DNA of 15,435 bases from Firmicutes bacterium UBA6132 (GTDB taxonomy: Bacteria > Bacillota_A > Clostridia > Tissierellales > Sedimentibacteraceae). The translations under genes were made by a program, and so were the position numbers. Under the pieces are notes generated by a model, which was given only the letters and a program-made list of their open reading frames with translations, made no database searches and had not been told where the DNA came from. The stretch spans positions 28,761 to 44,195 of the forward strand of contig DIVM01000186.1 of assembly GCA_002435835.1 (NCBI GenBank). Direction: 5' to 3'. Below are positions 1-7,787 of the stretch, piece by piece (position 1 is the stretch's first letter; the number at the start of each line of letters is the position of its first letter).

Positions 1-1
1 T

Positions 2-190
2 ATTTTTGAAGAAGCTGGATTTGATATAAATATGATTGGTTATAAACGTGCTGAACAATCAGCTGGCAGATGGCTTAAAGCATATAATGAATTGCTTGAA
101 GGGCAGGTTGAACTACTAAAAAAAGCCGACAAGATAGAAAGTGAAGTGCCCCCTGTCAAGTACAGTGAAAAAAATAAAAATAATTTTTAA
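2..190 (+). CDS. IS3-type transposase OrfA-like protein, C-terminal fragment
   Basis: An open frame enters from the left edge and ends at TAA 188-190, giving 62 visible residues; the start is outside the window. The visible part begins FEEAGFDINMIG and continues KRAEQSAGRWLKAYN, then a short heptad-like stretch NELLEGQVELLKKADKIE. From memory, this order (helix-turn-helix-like segment with a conserved R-W-K-AY motif, then a coiled coil of the ELLKK type) is that of the small OrfA or helix-turn-helix protein of IS3-family elements in Clostridia. The charged tail VPPVKYSEKNKNNF ends the protein. No OrfB follows; instead there is a terminator, so this is either a stand-alone protein or an IS remnant. 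Family assignment is moderate because only the tail is seen. Confidence 0.55.
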   Translation: MFEEAGFDINMIGYKRAEQSAGRWLKAYNELLEGQVELLKKADKIESEVPPVKYSEKNKNNF

Positions 191-224
191 CGCCAACTAA
201 TAAATAACGGTTGGCGTTATTTTA
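189..224 (+). terminator. Rho-independent terminator after the OrfA-like fragment
   Basis: A perfect 9-base inverted repeat (AACGCCAAC at 189-197, GTTGGCGTT at 210-218) is followed by a T-rich tract (217-224). It overlaps the stop codon of the upstream gene and points along the plus strand. Confidence 0.8.
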
Positions 225-285
225 TGCTGACATACCAATAAGATAATTTCTATATTCTAATGGCGTCATACATCTTATACGTTAG

Positions 286-321
286 GATTCAAAGTAAGCG
301 CTTAATCGCTTACTTTGAATC
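286..321. repeat. Perfect 15-base inverted repeat (stem-loop)
   Basis: The arms 286-300 (GATTCAAAGTAAGCG) and 307-321 are exact reverse complements around a 6-base loop, CTTAAT. On the plus strand AAAGGCC and five T residues (329-333) follow, so it could act as a second plus-strand terminator. The gap before the T run and the unusually long stem also fit a palindromic end of an insertion element or a binding site. Confidence 0.6.
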
Positions 322-379
322 AAAGGCCTTTTTGTGTTTATTTATTTTTGTTCTATTTTAAAGGACTTTCCTGTTAAAT

Positions 380-411
380 GAAAAAAGACACTCTCTAATC
401 CAGAGTGTCTC
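380..411 (-). terminator. Rho-independent terminator of the pyruvate:ferredoxin oxidoreductase gene
   Basis: Arms AGACACTCT (386-394) and AGAGTGTCT (402-410) form a 9-base stem with a 7-base loop. On the minus strand the stem is followed by six T residues (381-386 read in reverse). It lies about 95 bases past the oxidoreductase stop codon and points the right way. Confidence 0.85.
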
Positions 412-504
412 AATTTAAGTAAATACATATCTTTTTTATAAGATCTTTTCATTTTTTATATAATTTATCTAACTTATATTTACTACTTTTAACCCCTACA
501 TGAG

Positions 505-3500
505 CTAATTAATCCCATCCATTTTTTTGTATTTTTCATATTTCTGTTTTGAATTTTGTTCAGCTTTAGCATACAATTCATCAGCTATATCTGGAAATGT
601 CTTTCTCAATGAAGTATATCTTACTTCAGAGTTTAAAAAGTCCATAAATTTTCCATTAGGTTCCTTTGAATCTAATTGGAAAGGATTCTTTCCTTCATCT
701 TCAAGTCTTGGATCATATCTATATAAATGCCAATAACCAGTATCAACTGCATTTTTCTCTTGAGCTACACTTTTACCCATTCCACTTTTTAATCCATGAT
801 TTATGCATGGTGCGTAGCATATTATTAAGCTTGGACCATCATAGCTTTCAGCTTCTTTTAATGCTTTCAATGCTTGATTCATATCTGCTCCAATTGCTAT
901 TTGTGCAACATATACATATCCGTATGTAGCAGCTATCATACCTAAATCTTTCTTTCTTACTTGTTTTCCTGCTGATGCAAATTTAGCAACTGCTGATGTA
1001 GGTGTTGATTTTGATGATTGCCCTCCTGTATTTGAATATACTTCTGTATCAAACACCATTATATTTACATCTTCTCCTGATGCTATTACGTGATCAAGTC
1101 CTCCATATCCAATATCATATGCCCATCCGTCACCGCCAGTAATCCATATAGATTTTTTGATAAAATAATCTTTTTTGTTTTCAATTTCTTTTACTATTTT
1201 ATTTAATTTTTCATCTTCTTCTTTTACTCTAAAGCAATCTATTATTTTATTAGATATATTTTTGTTTTCTTCTGGATTCTTTACTGTTTCAATCCATTGT
1301 TTAAAGTCTTTTGATCTTTCTGATTTTTTTGATAATGCAATATATTCTTCCATTAAAAACTGAATTTTTTCTCTTATTTTTTTTGTTGCTATTGCCATTC
1401 CATATCCAAATTCTGCATTGTCTTCAAATAGTGAGTTTGCCCATGCAGGTCCTTTGCCTTCATGGTTTTTGCAGAATGATGAACTTGGTGATGATCCTCC
1501 CCATATACTTGAACATCCTGATGCATTTGCAATTAGCATTCTATCTCCATATAACTGTGTTACAAGTTTCGAATATGCTGTTTCACCACATCCTGCACAT
1601 GCTCCTGAGAATTGTAGAAGTGGCTGATTAAATTGACTTCCTTTAACTGTATATTTATTTAATTCAATATCTTTATGTTTTATTTTATCAACAGCATAGT
1701 ACCAATTCTCTGATTGTGTTTCTTTCTCTTCTTCAAATGGTACCATTACTAATGCTTTTTCTTTTGCAGGGCATATATCTGCGCAGTTTCCACATCCTGT
1801 ACAATCTAATACGGATACTTGCATTCTATATTTGTATTTCTCTAATCCTTTACCTGTTGCTTTCTTTGTTATAAAATCTTCCGGTTTATTTTTCTCTTCC
1901 TCTTCATCAAGTAAAAATGGTCTTATTGCTGCATGCGGACAAACTAAAGAACATTGATTGCATTGTATGCAATTTTCTATTTTCCATGTTGGTACATCTA
2001 CAGCTATTCCTCTTTTTTCATATTCTGACGTTCCAGAAGGTATTTCGCCTCTTACTTTCTGTTCTCCCATAAACGCACTTACAGGCAATGAATCTCCTTC
2101 TAACCTGTTCATAGGTTCTAGTATATTTTTTACAAATTCTGTTTTATGTCTTTCTTCTGCTTGTGTTTCATTAACAGCATATTTCCATGATTCCTTTATG
2201 ACTATTTCTTTTATTTCTGTAATACCTTTTTCAACAGCATCATAATTCATTTTTACAATTTTTTCACCTTTAGCACCGTAATCTTTTACAATTGATTCTC
2301 GCAAGTGCTTTACAGCATCTCCCATAGTAATAACTTCTGATAACTTAAAGAAAGCTGATTGCATTATCATATTTATTCTGCCACCTAAACCTATTTCACC
2401 AGCAATTTTAGTTGCATTTATTGTATAGAATTTTATGTTGTTTTCATAAAGATATCTCTTTATTTTAGCTGGAAGGTTTTTATCTAATTCATCTTCATCC
2501 CAAACTGTGTTTAAAAGAAATACCCCATTTTCCTTAAGACCCTTCAACAAATCATAATTATATACATATGATTGTTTTGAACATGATATAAAATCTGCAT
2601 CTGTTATTAAATATATTGACTTTATTGGTTTATCACCGAATCTCAAGTGTGATACAGTTACTCCGCCAGATTTTTTACTGTCGTATGAAAAGTATGCTTG
2701 TACATATTTAACAGTATTGTCTCCAATTATTTTTATTGCACTCTTATTAGCTCCAACTGTTCCATCTGAACCAAATCCCCAGAACTTACATTTAATAGTT
2801 CCTTTTGGTTCTGTTTTTATTATTGCTTTGCTGTCTAGTGATGTATGTGTTACATCGTCTTCTATTCCTATTGTAAATCTGTTTTTAGGATTACTTAAGT
2901 TTAAGTTTTTGTATACTGATAAAATTTGACTTGGTGTTGTGTCTTTTGATGCTAATCCGTATCTTCCACCAACTATAACTGGTTTTTCTTTTTCATCTTG
3001 ATATACAAAACTTACATCTAAGTGTAATGGTTCTGCCATTGCTCCTTTTTCTTTAGTTCTATCTAATACCGCAATACTTTTTACTGTCTTTGGCATTTGA
3101 CTTAGAAAATGTCTCTTAGAAAATGGTCTGTACAGTCTTACTTTTAAAAGTCCTACTTTTTCACCTTTTTCAATTAAGTAGTCTATTGTTTCTTCTATTG
3201 TTTCACAAACTGATCCCATTGCAACGATAACTCTTTCGGCATCTGGTGCTCCATAGTAATTAAATGGTTTATAATCTCTTCCAGTTAAATTGCTCATCTT
3301 ATTCATGTATTCTTCTGTAATATCAACTATATCTTCATAATATTTATTTGAAGCTTCTGCTGATTGGAAATATATATCTGGATTTTGTGCTGTTCCTTTT
3401 GTAACAGGTCTTTCCGGACTTAATGATCTGTTTCTAAATGCATTTATTGCATCAGTATCAACAAGATTTTCAAGGTCATCATAGTCAAGTACTTCTATTT

Positions 3501-4044
3501 TTTGAAGTTCATGTGATGTTCTGAATCCATCAAAGAAATGTAAAAATGGAACACTTCCTTTTATTGCTGATAGATGAGCAACTCCTCCTAAATCCATTGC
3601 TTCTTGTACACTAGATGAAGAAAGCATAGCAAATCCTGTTTGTCTTGCAGCCATAACATCTTGATGATCACCAAATATACTTAAAGCATGACTTGATAAT
3701 GCTCTTGCTGCAACGTGAAATACTCCTGGTAAAAGTTCACCTGCTATTTTGTACATATTTGGAACCATAAGAAGTAATCCTTGGCTAGCTGTATATGTAG
3801 TAGTTAAGGCCCCTGCTGCTAAAGAGCCATGAACTGCTCCTGATGCCCCTGCTTCTGATTGCAGTTCGCTAACTAAAACCTTTTGACCGAATATATTCTT
3901 TTTACCATTTGCAGACCATTCATCAATATGTTCTGCCATATCAGTTGATGGAGTAATTGGATATATAGCTGCAACATCCGTAAATGCATATGACACATAT
4001 GCTGCTGCTGTATTTCCATCCATTGTTTGCATCTTTTTTTCCAT
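505..4044 (-). CDS. nifJ: Pyruvate:ferredoxin (flavodoxin) oxidoreductase, single-chain
   Basis: The enzyme oxidises pyruvate with CoA to acetyl-CoA and CO2 and passes electrons to ferredoxin or flavodoxin in the cytoplasm; it is central to anaerobic fermentation. The 1179 residues match the usual size of the homodimeric form. Domains in order: pyruvate-binding N-terminal domain with Thr31 in YPITPST; domain II; gamma-like domain with WGFGSDGTVGANK; two ferredoxin-type clusters at about 690-704 (CIQCNQCSLVCP) and 746-759 (CTGCGNCADICP); and a thiamine-diphosphate domain with CAGCGE near 815, GGDGWAYDIGYGG near 970-982 and SNTGGQSSKST near 1003. I chose ATG 4042-4044 because AAGGAG lies six bases before it and the protein then begins MEKKMQTMDGN, as family members do; an upstream in-frame ATG would add 24 residues. 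It is monocistronic, with a terminator at 380-411. Confidence 0.96.
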   Translation of the reverse strand: MEKKMQTMDGNTAAAYVSYAFTDVAAIYPITPSTDMAEHIDEWSANGKKNIFGQKVLVSELQSEAGASGAVHGSLAAGALTTTYTASQGLLLMVPNMYKIAGELLPGVFHVAARALSSHALSIFGDHQDVMAARQTGFAMLSSSSVQEAMDLGGVAHLSAIKGSVPFLHFFDGFRTSHELQKIEVLDYDDLENLVDTDAINAFRNRSLSPERPVTKGTAQNPDIYFQSAEASNKYYEDIVDITEEYMNKMSNLTGRDYKPFNYYGAPDAERVIVAMGSVCETIEETIDYLIEKGEKVGLLKVRLYRPFSKRHFLSQMPKTVKSIAVLDRTKEKGAMAEPLHLDVSFVYQDEKEKPVIVGGRYGLASKDTTPSQILSVYKNLNLSNPKNRFTIGIEDDVTHTSLDSKAIIKTEPKGTIKCKFWGFGSDGTVGANKSAIKIIGDNTVKYVQAYFSYDSKKSGGVTVSHLRFGDKPIKSIYLITDADFISCSKQSYVYNYDLLKGLKENGVFLLNTVWDEDELDKNLPAKIKRYLYENNIKFYTINATKIAGEIGLGGRINMIMQSAFFKLSEVITMGDAVKHLRESIVKDYGAKGEKIVKMNYDAVEKGITEIKEIVIKESWKYAVNETQAEERHKTEFVKNILEPMNRLEGDSLPVSAFMGEQKVRGEIPSGTSEYEKRGIAVDVPTWKIENCIQCNQCSLVCPHAAIRPFLLDEEEEKNKPEDFITKKATGKGLEKYKYRMQVSVLDCTGCGNCADICPAKEKALVMVPFEEEKETQSENWYYAVDKIKHKDIELNKYTVKGSQFNQPLLQFSGACAGCGETAYSKLVTQLYGDRMLIANASGCSSIWGGSSPSSSFCKNHEGKGPAWANSLFEDNAEFGYGMAIATKKIREKIQFLMEEYIALSKKSERSKDFKQWIETVKNPEENKNISNKIIDCFRVKEEDEKLNKIVKEIENKKDYFIKKSIWITGGDGWAYDIGYGGLDHVIASGEDVNIMVFDTEVYSNTGGQSSKSTPTSAVAKFASAGKQVRKKDLGMIAATYGYVYVAQIAIGADMNQALKALKEAESYDGPSLIICYAPCINHGLKSGMGKSVAQEKNAVDTGYWHLYRYDPRLEDEGKNPFQLDSKEPNGKFMDFLNSEVRYTSLRKTFPDIADELYAKAEQNSKQKYEKYKKMDGIN

Positions 4045-4122
4045 TTTTTTCTCCTTATATTTCATTATAAAATAATTTTTTATATTATTGCTAAAACAAT
4101 TTCTACATATGTACATTTATTA

Positions 4123-4152
4123 ATTTTATTTCATAATTTGATAATTGAACAA
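4123..4152 (-). promoter_or_regulatory. Possible promoter of the oxidoreductase gene
   Basis: Reading the minus strand, TTGTTC (4147-4152) and TAAAAT (4123-4128) are separated by 18 bases, leaving a leader of roughly 75 bases before the ATG. The match is modest and the AT-rich background offers other -10-like boxes, such as TATAAT close to the ribosome binding site. Confidence 0.35.
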
Positions 4153-4181
4153 ACTATCACAATTAAAATGGTTTAACAAGT

Positions 4182-4229
4182 AGAAAGTCCTTAACAAAAA
4201 TGTTAAATACATTTTATAAAGGACTTTCT
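4182..4229. repeat. Nested stem-loop upstream of the oxidoreductase gene
   Basis: The outer arms AGAAAGTCCTT (4182-4192) and AAGGACTTTCT (4219-4229) pair over 11 bases. Inside, AAAATGT and ACATTTT pair over 7 bases. Five T residues follow on the plus strand only, yet both neighbouring genes lie on the minus strand, so it is not an obvious terminator for either. The outer-arm motif also occurs at 360-370. Confidence 0.6.
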
Positions 4230-4237
4230 TTTTACAA

Positions 4238-4260
4238 AACATCTTTTAACATCTTTTAAC
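4238..4260. repeat. Tandem 10-base repeat upstream of the oxidoreductase gene
   Basis: AACATCTTTT occurs twice in a row and is followed by AAC, a period of about one helical turn. It lies between the transporter stop and the oxidoreductase promoter region and could be a protein-binding array or chance slippage. Confidence 0.45.
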
Positions 4261-4412
4261 GTATAAACCTTTGGATAATTTAAGAAAGATCTGCGGCTTC
4301 ACATTCTATAACACAAAGTAATACTACAATGTTTTCTGCACCGTATTTATTTTGTTTTTATTTAGTTTTATATATTTGTATAATTTTTTATTAATTATGC
4401 CATTATCTCTGT

Positions 4413-5816
4413 TTATACTTCAGTCTTATATTCTTTAGTCTTACTCAATTTTTCTATAGTAAATCCTGTGTATCCATATATTATTGTTATTATAGGGTTT
4501 AAATAACATAAGAACGCATAAGGTAGATAAGCTAAAGTTGCAACTCCTAATGTTGATGCCATAAATGCACCACAATTATTCCAAGGTATTATAGGTGAAG
4601 TCATAGTACCCGCATCTTCCAAAATTCTGGAAAGGTTTTTCGCATGCAAACCTTTCTCCTTAAAACGTTCTTTAAACATACTACCAGTTAAGACTATCGA
4701 TAAATACTGGCTTGCAGTTAGAATATTAACAGCAATACATGTTAGCGTTGTTGCTAAAATTAAAGATCCCGTGCTATTAGCTTTGGCAAGAACTTTTTCA
4801 ACTATACTATACAACATTCCAGTTTTTTCTAAAACCCCTCCAAAAGCCATAGCTACAAAAACTAATGTTATTGTATATCCCATACTTGACATTCCACCAC
4901 GGCTTAGTAAACTATCAATAATAGCTATACCTGTCTCAGAAGTATATCCTGAATATGCTGCATTCACTAAATCTGCTAAAGCAGCATGTTGTATTACTAA
5001 TGCAAATATTGATGCAATTAATGCCCCTATAAATAATCCAGGCAAAGCTGGTACCTTTTTTATTACCATTATAATTACCAAAACCGGTGGTATTAGAAGC
5101 ACTGGATTAATAACAAAATTAGAAGATAGTCCATTTAAAATCATATTAATATTAGTTTGATCTATTGCGTTACCACCATATTTTATCCCTAATATTCCAT
5201 ATAACACTAAAGATATTAGCAAGCTTGGTGTTACAGTATAGACCATATGTTTAATATGTTCAAAAATTTCAGATCCTGCTACGGCAGGCGCCATATTGGT
5301 TGTATCCGATAATGGAGACATCTTATCTCCGAAGTAAGATCCCGATATTATTGCTCCAGCTACCATAGGAAGCGGAATACCCATAGTTTGACCTATTCCT
5401 ATTAATGCAACACCAATTGTTCCAACTGTGCTCCATGAACTTCCAGTTGCAAGGGCTACAATTCCTGACAAAATGCAAGCTACAAGCAAAAACACCTTAG
5501 GCGATATGATAAGTAACCCATAATAGATCATTGCTGGTACTACTCCTGAAATTACCCATGTGCCTATGACTACACCTACAATGAGTAAAATTGCTAAAGC
5601 TTGTAGTGAAGAACCCATAGTCTCTATTATATATTTTTCGATTTCTTCCCATTTATAACCCGCTTTCATTGAAACAATAACTGCTATAGCTGTAGAAAAA
5701 ACAATTGGAATATGTGGCCCAGTTTCCAAAAACCTCAAAGATATTAATAAACAAAATATTAATGTAAATATAGGGATAAGCGCTAACGCCATAGTCATTT
5801 TTCTATAATCTTTCAT
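4413..5816 (-). CDS. nhaC: NhaC-family Na+/H+ antiporter-type transporter
   Basis: A 467-residue membrane protein with about eleven to twelve hydrophobic segments, as expected for the NhaC family (usually 450-500 residues). Family signatures are visible: ATGSSWSTVGT (123-133), the polar helix-breaking motif GDKMSPLSDTTN (163-174), and near the end a second polar stretch TSPIIPWNNCGAF in the matching inverted half. Family members exchange Na+ for H+ or couple Na+ to solutes; some are malate/lactate exchangers (MleN) or proposed methionine transporters (MetT). It lies 197 bases downstream of a Cys/Met PLP lyase on the same strand and near a divergent sigma-54 activator, so uptake of the lyase substrate is a reasonable inference and pure pH or Na+ homeostasis the alternative. 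AAGGAG lies eight bases before ATG 5814-5816. Confidence 0.88.
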   Translation of the reverse strand: MKDYRKMTMALALIPIFTLIFCLLISLRFLETGPHIPIVFSTAIAVIVSMKAGYKWEEIEKYIIETMGSSLQALAILLIVGVVIGTWVISGVVPAMIYYGLLIISPKVFLLVACILSGIVALATGSSWSTVGTIGVALIGIGQTMGIPLPMVAGAIISGSYFGDKMSPLSDTTNMAPAVAGSEIFEHIKHMVYTVTPSLLISLVLYGILGIKYGGNAIDQTNINMILNGLSSNFVINPVLLIPPVLVIIMVIKKVPALPGLFIGALIASIFALVIQHAALADLVNAAYSGYTSETGIAIIDSLLSRGGMSSMGYTITLVFVAMAFGGVLEKTGMLYSIVEKVLAKANSTGSLILATTLTCIAVNILTASQYLSIVLTGSMFKERFKEKGLHAKNLSRILEDAGTMTSPIIPWNNCGAFMASTLGVATLAYLPYAFLCYLNPIITIIYGYTGFTIEKLSKTKEYKTEV

Positions 5817-5949
5817 AAAACTTTCTCCTTTATATTTTCAAATTATTTATATTGAATTTTATTAATTCATCTTTAAATTAATAAAGTTAGTGATTGAAAT
5901 AAATTTTAATAATAAAATGTTTAAATTCCACCATTATGCTTTTATCACA

Positions 5950-5966
5950 TTTATACATTGTATAAA
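5950..5966. promoter_or_regulatory. 17-base palindrome between the lyase and transporter genes
   Basis: TTTATAC-ATT-GTATAAA has perfect 7-base arms. It lies about 130 bases upstream of the transporter start and just past the lyase stop. It could be an operator for an internal promoter, although short AT-only palindromes arise easily by chance here. Confidence 0.35.
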
Positions 5967-6004
5967 ATACTGTACTTTTTCAGACGTTTTCATTGCAGTA
6001 TTTT
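5964..6004 (-). terminator. Weak stem-loop just after the lyase gene
   Basis: Arms AAAATACTG (5964-5972) and CAGTATTTT (5996-6004) are exact reverse complements with a 23-base loop, starting 10 bases past the lyase stop. There is no T run after it on the minus strand, so it may only attenuate read-through into the transporter gene. Confidence 0.3.
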
Positions 6005-6013
6005 TATATTATA

Positions 6014-7189
6014 CTATTCAAATACTCTTAATGCTTGTGTAAAATCACAAATCAAATCTTCTATATCTTCAATACCTACTGATACTCGCATCAAACCATT
6101 AGTTATTCCCATTTCTAGTCTTTCCTCTTTAGAAAATTGAAAATGAGAAGACATAACAGGATATGATAAAGTTGTGCAATACCCGCCTAAAGTCATTGCA
6201 TATTCAACAATATTTAGTTCTTGCATAAATCTATTGATTTTATTCCTATCATCTGGCATTTCAAAACTAAGCATAGCACCATATCCATTCCTAAAAATCC
6301 TTTTTGCTAATTCATGTTGAGGATGGCTTTCTAAACTTGGATAGTTAACTTTCAATACATGAGGATTAGAATCTAAAAATTTTGCTAATTTGTCTGCATT
6401 TTCCATTTGTTTTTTAACACGAAGATCCATAGTACGTATCCCGCGCTGACATAAAAACGAAGTAAACGGGTCCATTGTACACCCTAGTAAAGCTTGTAGA
6501 CTTCTTGATTTCTCTATTGTTACTCGAGAAGCTGTCGCAGACCCACCTACAACATCGCTATGGCCATTTGCAAATTTTGTAAGACTATTTATTGAAACAT
6601 CAGCTCCGTGATCCAAAGGTATGTAAATTAGTGATGTGGCAAAAGTATTGTCCACTATTAATTTAGCATTATTACTATGAGCAATTTTTGAAACAGCTTC
6701 AATATCAACAACTGTCATAAGTGGATTTGAAATAGTTTCTGTGTAAAGAATCTTTGTATTATGTCTTATGGCACTTTTTATTTCTTCCGTATTATTAAAA
6801 TCAACATTAGTTGATTCAATGCCATATTTTGATAATACTTTTAAAAAATCTAAACTTTCACCATATAAATTCTTATTTGCTATTACATGATCACCTTTTT
6901 CTAATAATGAAAGTAGCATTGTAGATATTGCAGCCATACCTGAACTACAAATGATTGAATCTTCACCATTTTCTAAATACGTTACTAATTCTGCAAGAGA
7001 ATTGCGATTCGGATTCCTTATTCGGTTGTAAGTATATCCTTTTTCAGAATAATATTTCTCTAAATCATCTAAGTCTTCTCCATGAAATGCAGTTGTAAGG
7101 TAAATTGGGGCTATTTCAGGTTTATTCAGTTTTCCCCTAATTTCAGAGCCTTGTTTTACAATTTGTGTACCTCTATGTCTTTCTAACAT
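6014..7189 (-). CDS. Cys/Met-metabolism PLP-dependent enzyme (gamma-lyase or cystathionine lyase/synthase type)
   Basis: A cytoplasmic fold-type I PLP enzyme of 391 residues, the usual length for this family. The PLP lysine is K205 in NSLTKFANGH; D180 in IVDNTFAT would contact the pyridine nitrogen; YNRIRNPNR (54-62) matches the phosphate-binding YSRxxNPT region; SSGMAAI (82-88) and the carboxylate-binding arginine in LMRVSVGIED near the end are present. Members split methionine, cystathionine, homocysteine or cysteine, or run gamma-replacement. The Cys typical of methionine gamma-lyases after Tyr-Gly is absent: here the motif is YGES (Y109, G110, E111), so the substrate cannot be fixed from sequence. 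GGGAG lies nine bases before ATG 7187-7189. It is upstream of the transporter and divergent from the activator at 7818, which is the likely regulator. Confidence 0.9.
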   Translation of the reverse strand: MLERHRGTQIVKQGSEIRGKLNKPEIAPIYLTTAFHGEDLDDLEKYYSEKGYTYNRIRNPNRNSLAELVTYLENGEDSIICSSGMAAISTMLLSLLEKGDHVIANKNLYGESLDFLKVLSKYGIESTNVDFNNTEEIKSAIRHNTKILYTETISNPLMTVVDIEAVSKIAHSNNAKLIVDNTFATSLIYIPLDHGADVSINSLTKFANGHSDVVGGSATASRVTIEKSRSLQALLGCTMDPFTSFLCQRGIRTMDLRVKKQMENADKLAKFLDSNPHVLKVNYPSLESHPQHELAKRIFRNGYGAMLSFEMPDDRNKINRFMQELNIVEYAMTLGGYCTTLSYPVMSSHFQFSKEERLEMGITNGLMRVSVGIEDIEDLICDFTQALRVFE

Positions 7190-7237
7190 CTTATTAATCT
7201 CCCTTTGTCCATAAGCATTTAAATATTTTATTACTAT

Positions 7238-7332
7238 TTAATATTGAAATTCTAACTTTAACATACTTTGTATTCTTTATTAACTAAAACTTCGCATTAG
7301 TAAAAGAATGAATCTTTAAATTTCAATATTAA
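7238..7332. repeat. 14-base perfect inverted repeat in the lyase leader
   Basis: TTAATATTGAAATT (7238-7251) and its exact reverse complement (7319-7332) are separated by 67 bases. They lie 49-143 bases upstream of the lyase start. As RNA they could close a long leader structure; as DNA they could be two sites for one regulator. Confidence 0.5.
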
Positions 7333-7508
7333 CAATCTTTTCTTCTTGATTCTCTTAATAAGCTTAAATTTCTTCACTCCACAAGTATCAAGAATATCAA
7401 GACGGAATTCCTAAATTATACTGAAATAATCAAGGAATTATATTTAATACTATTTACTAAATATTGTATTTTTATTTCTTTACATCATTTTTAACTTGTT
7501 TATTCATT

Positions 7509-7523
7509 TAGTTTCAGAAACTA
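7509..7523. promoter_or_regulatory. 15-base palindrome, possible activator binding site
   Basis: TAGTTTC-A-GAAACTA has perfect 7-base arms. It is 11 bases from a second palindrome (7534-7545), and both lie about 320-350 bases upstream of the lyase start, a plausible distance for the upstream activating sites of a sigma-54 enhancer-binding protein. Confidence 0.4.
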
Positions 7524-7533
7524 CTCTTATTTA

Positions 7534-7545
7534 TTTGTCGACAAA
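7534..7545. promoter_or_regulatory. 12-base perfect palindrome TTTGTCGACAAA
   Basis: A perfect palindrome with a GC-containing centre in otherwise AT-only DNA, paired with the site at 7509-7523. It may be the second half of an activator-binding pair; no direct evidence. Confidence 0.35.
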
Positions 7546-7752
7546 AGTATATATAGCAAAAATTATGCCAAAAATAAAATTCAACTAATTATAAGCCGAA
7601 CAAACTAATATTTAATATTAAAACAATATGCCTTTAGCATAGAAACCGCAAATTATCAATATAAGTTACTTTATTATACTTTTCATTTAAAAATAAAATG
7701 TTTTTATACAATGCATTATTTAGATAAACATACAACTATTTTAAAAAATGTA

Positions 7753-7781
7753 TTCCAACCGGGTTGATTATATGATATAAT
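7753..7781 (+). promoter_or_regulatory. Extended -10 promoter of the sigma-54 activator gene
   Basis: TATAAT at 7776-7781 is preceded by TG at 7773-7774, a perfect extended -10. TTCCAA (7753-7758) sits 17 bases upstream as a fair -35. Start of transcription would be near 7788, giving a 30-base leader with GAGGAG at 7803-7808 before ATG 7818. Confidence 0.7.
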
Positions 7782-7787
7782 TAACCC
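7761..7787. promoter_or_regulatory. 27-base palindromic operator over the activator's -10 box
   Basis: Arms 7761-7773 (GGGTTGATTATAT) and 7775-7787 (ATATAATTAACCC) are reverse complements at 12 of 13 positions around a single central G at 7774. The palindrome fully covers the -10 box, so a dimeric protein bound here should block transcription. Autoregulation by the gene product is the simplest reading; another repressor is equally possible. Confidence 0.6.

Larger units (their letters stand above)
191..504. other. Intergenic region with terminators and a long stem-loop
   Basis: This 314-base gap has no credible open frame. It holds the plus-strand terminator overlapping 189-224, a perfect 15-base stem-loop at 286-321, one copy of a motif AAAGGACTTTC (360-370) that recurs upstream of the oxidoreductase gene, and the minus-strand terminator of that gene at 380-411. 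Confidence 0.7.
4045..4412. other. Intergenic region upstream of the oxidoreductase gene
   Basis: This 368-base gap has no credible gene. It contains the oxidoreductase ribosome binding site, a weak promoter candidate (4123-4152), a nested stem-loop (4182-4229) and a tandem repeat (4238-4260). TTAACA-N4-TGTTAA occurs at 4191-4206. I see no clear terminator for the transporter gene that ends at 4413. Confidence 0.65.

Noticed and set aside
4045..4116. 24-residue N-terminal extension of the oxidoreductase
   Set aside because: The ribosome binding site AAGGAG is positioned for the ATG at 4044, and the extension matches nothing typical of the family.
4173..4206. Rex-type redox operator upstream of the oxidoreductase
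   Set aside because: TTAACAA half-sites and TTAACA-N4-TGTTAA are present, but not in the TTGTTAA-N4-TTAACAA arrangement expected for Rex.
4771..5160. 129-codon plus-strand frame opposite the transporter
   Set aside because: It mirrors the transporter's codons and shows no family features of its own.
7190..7450. SAM riboswitch or T-box in the lyase leader
   Set aside because: No recognisable S-box core or T-box GGGTGGNACCGCG signature was found on the minus strand.
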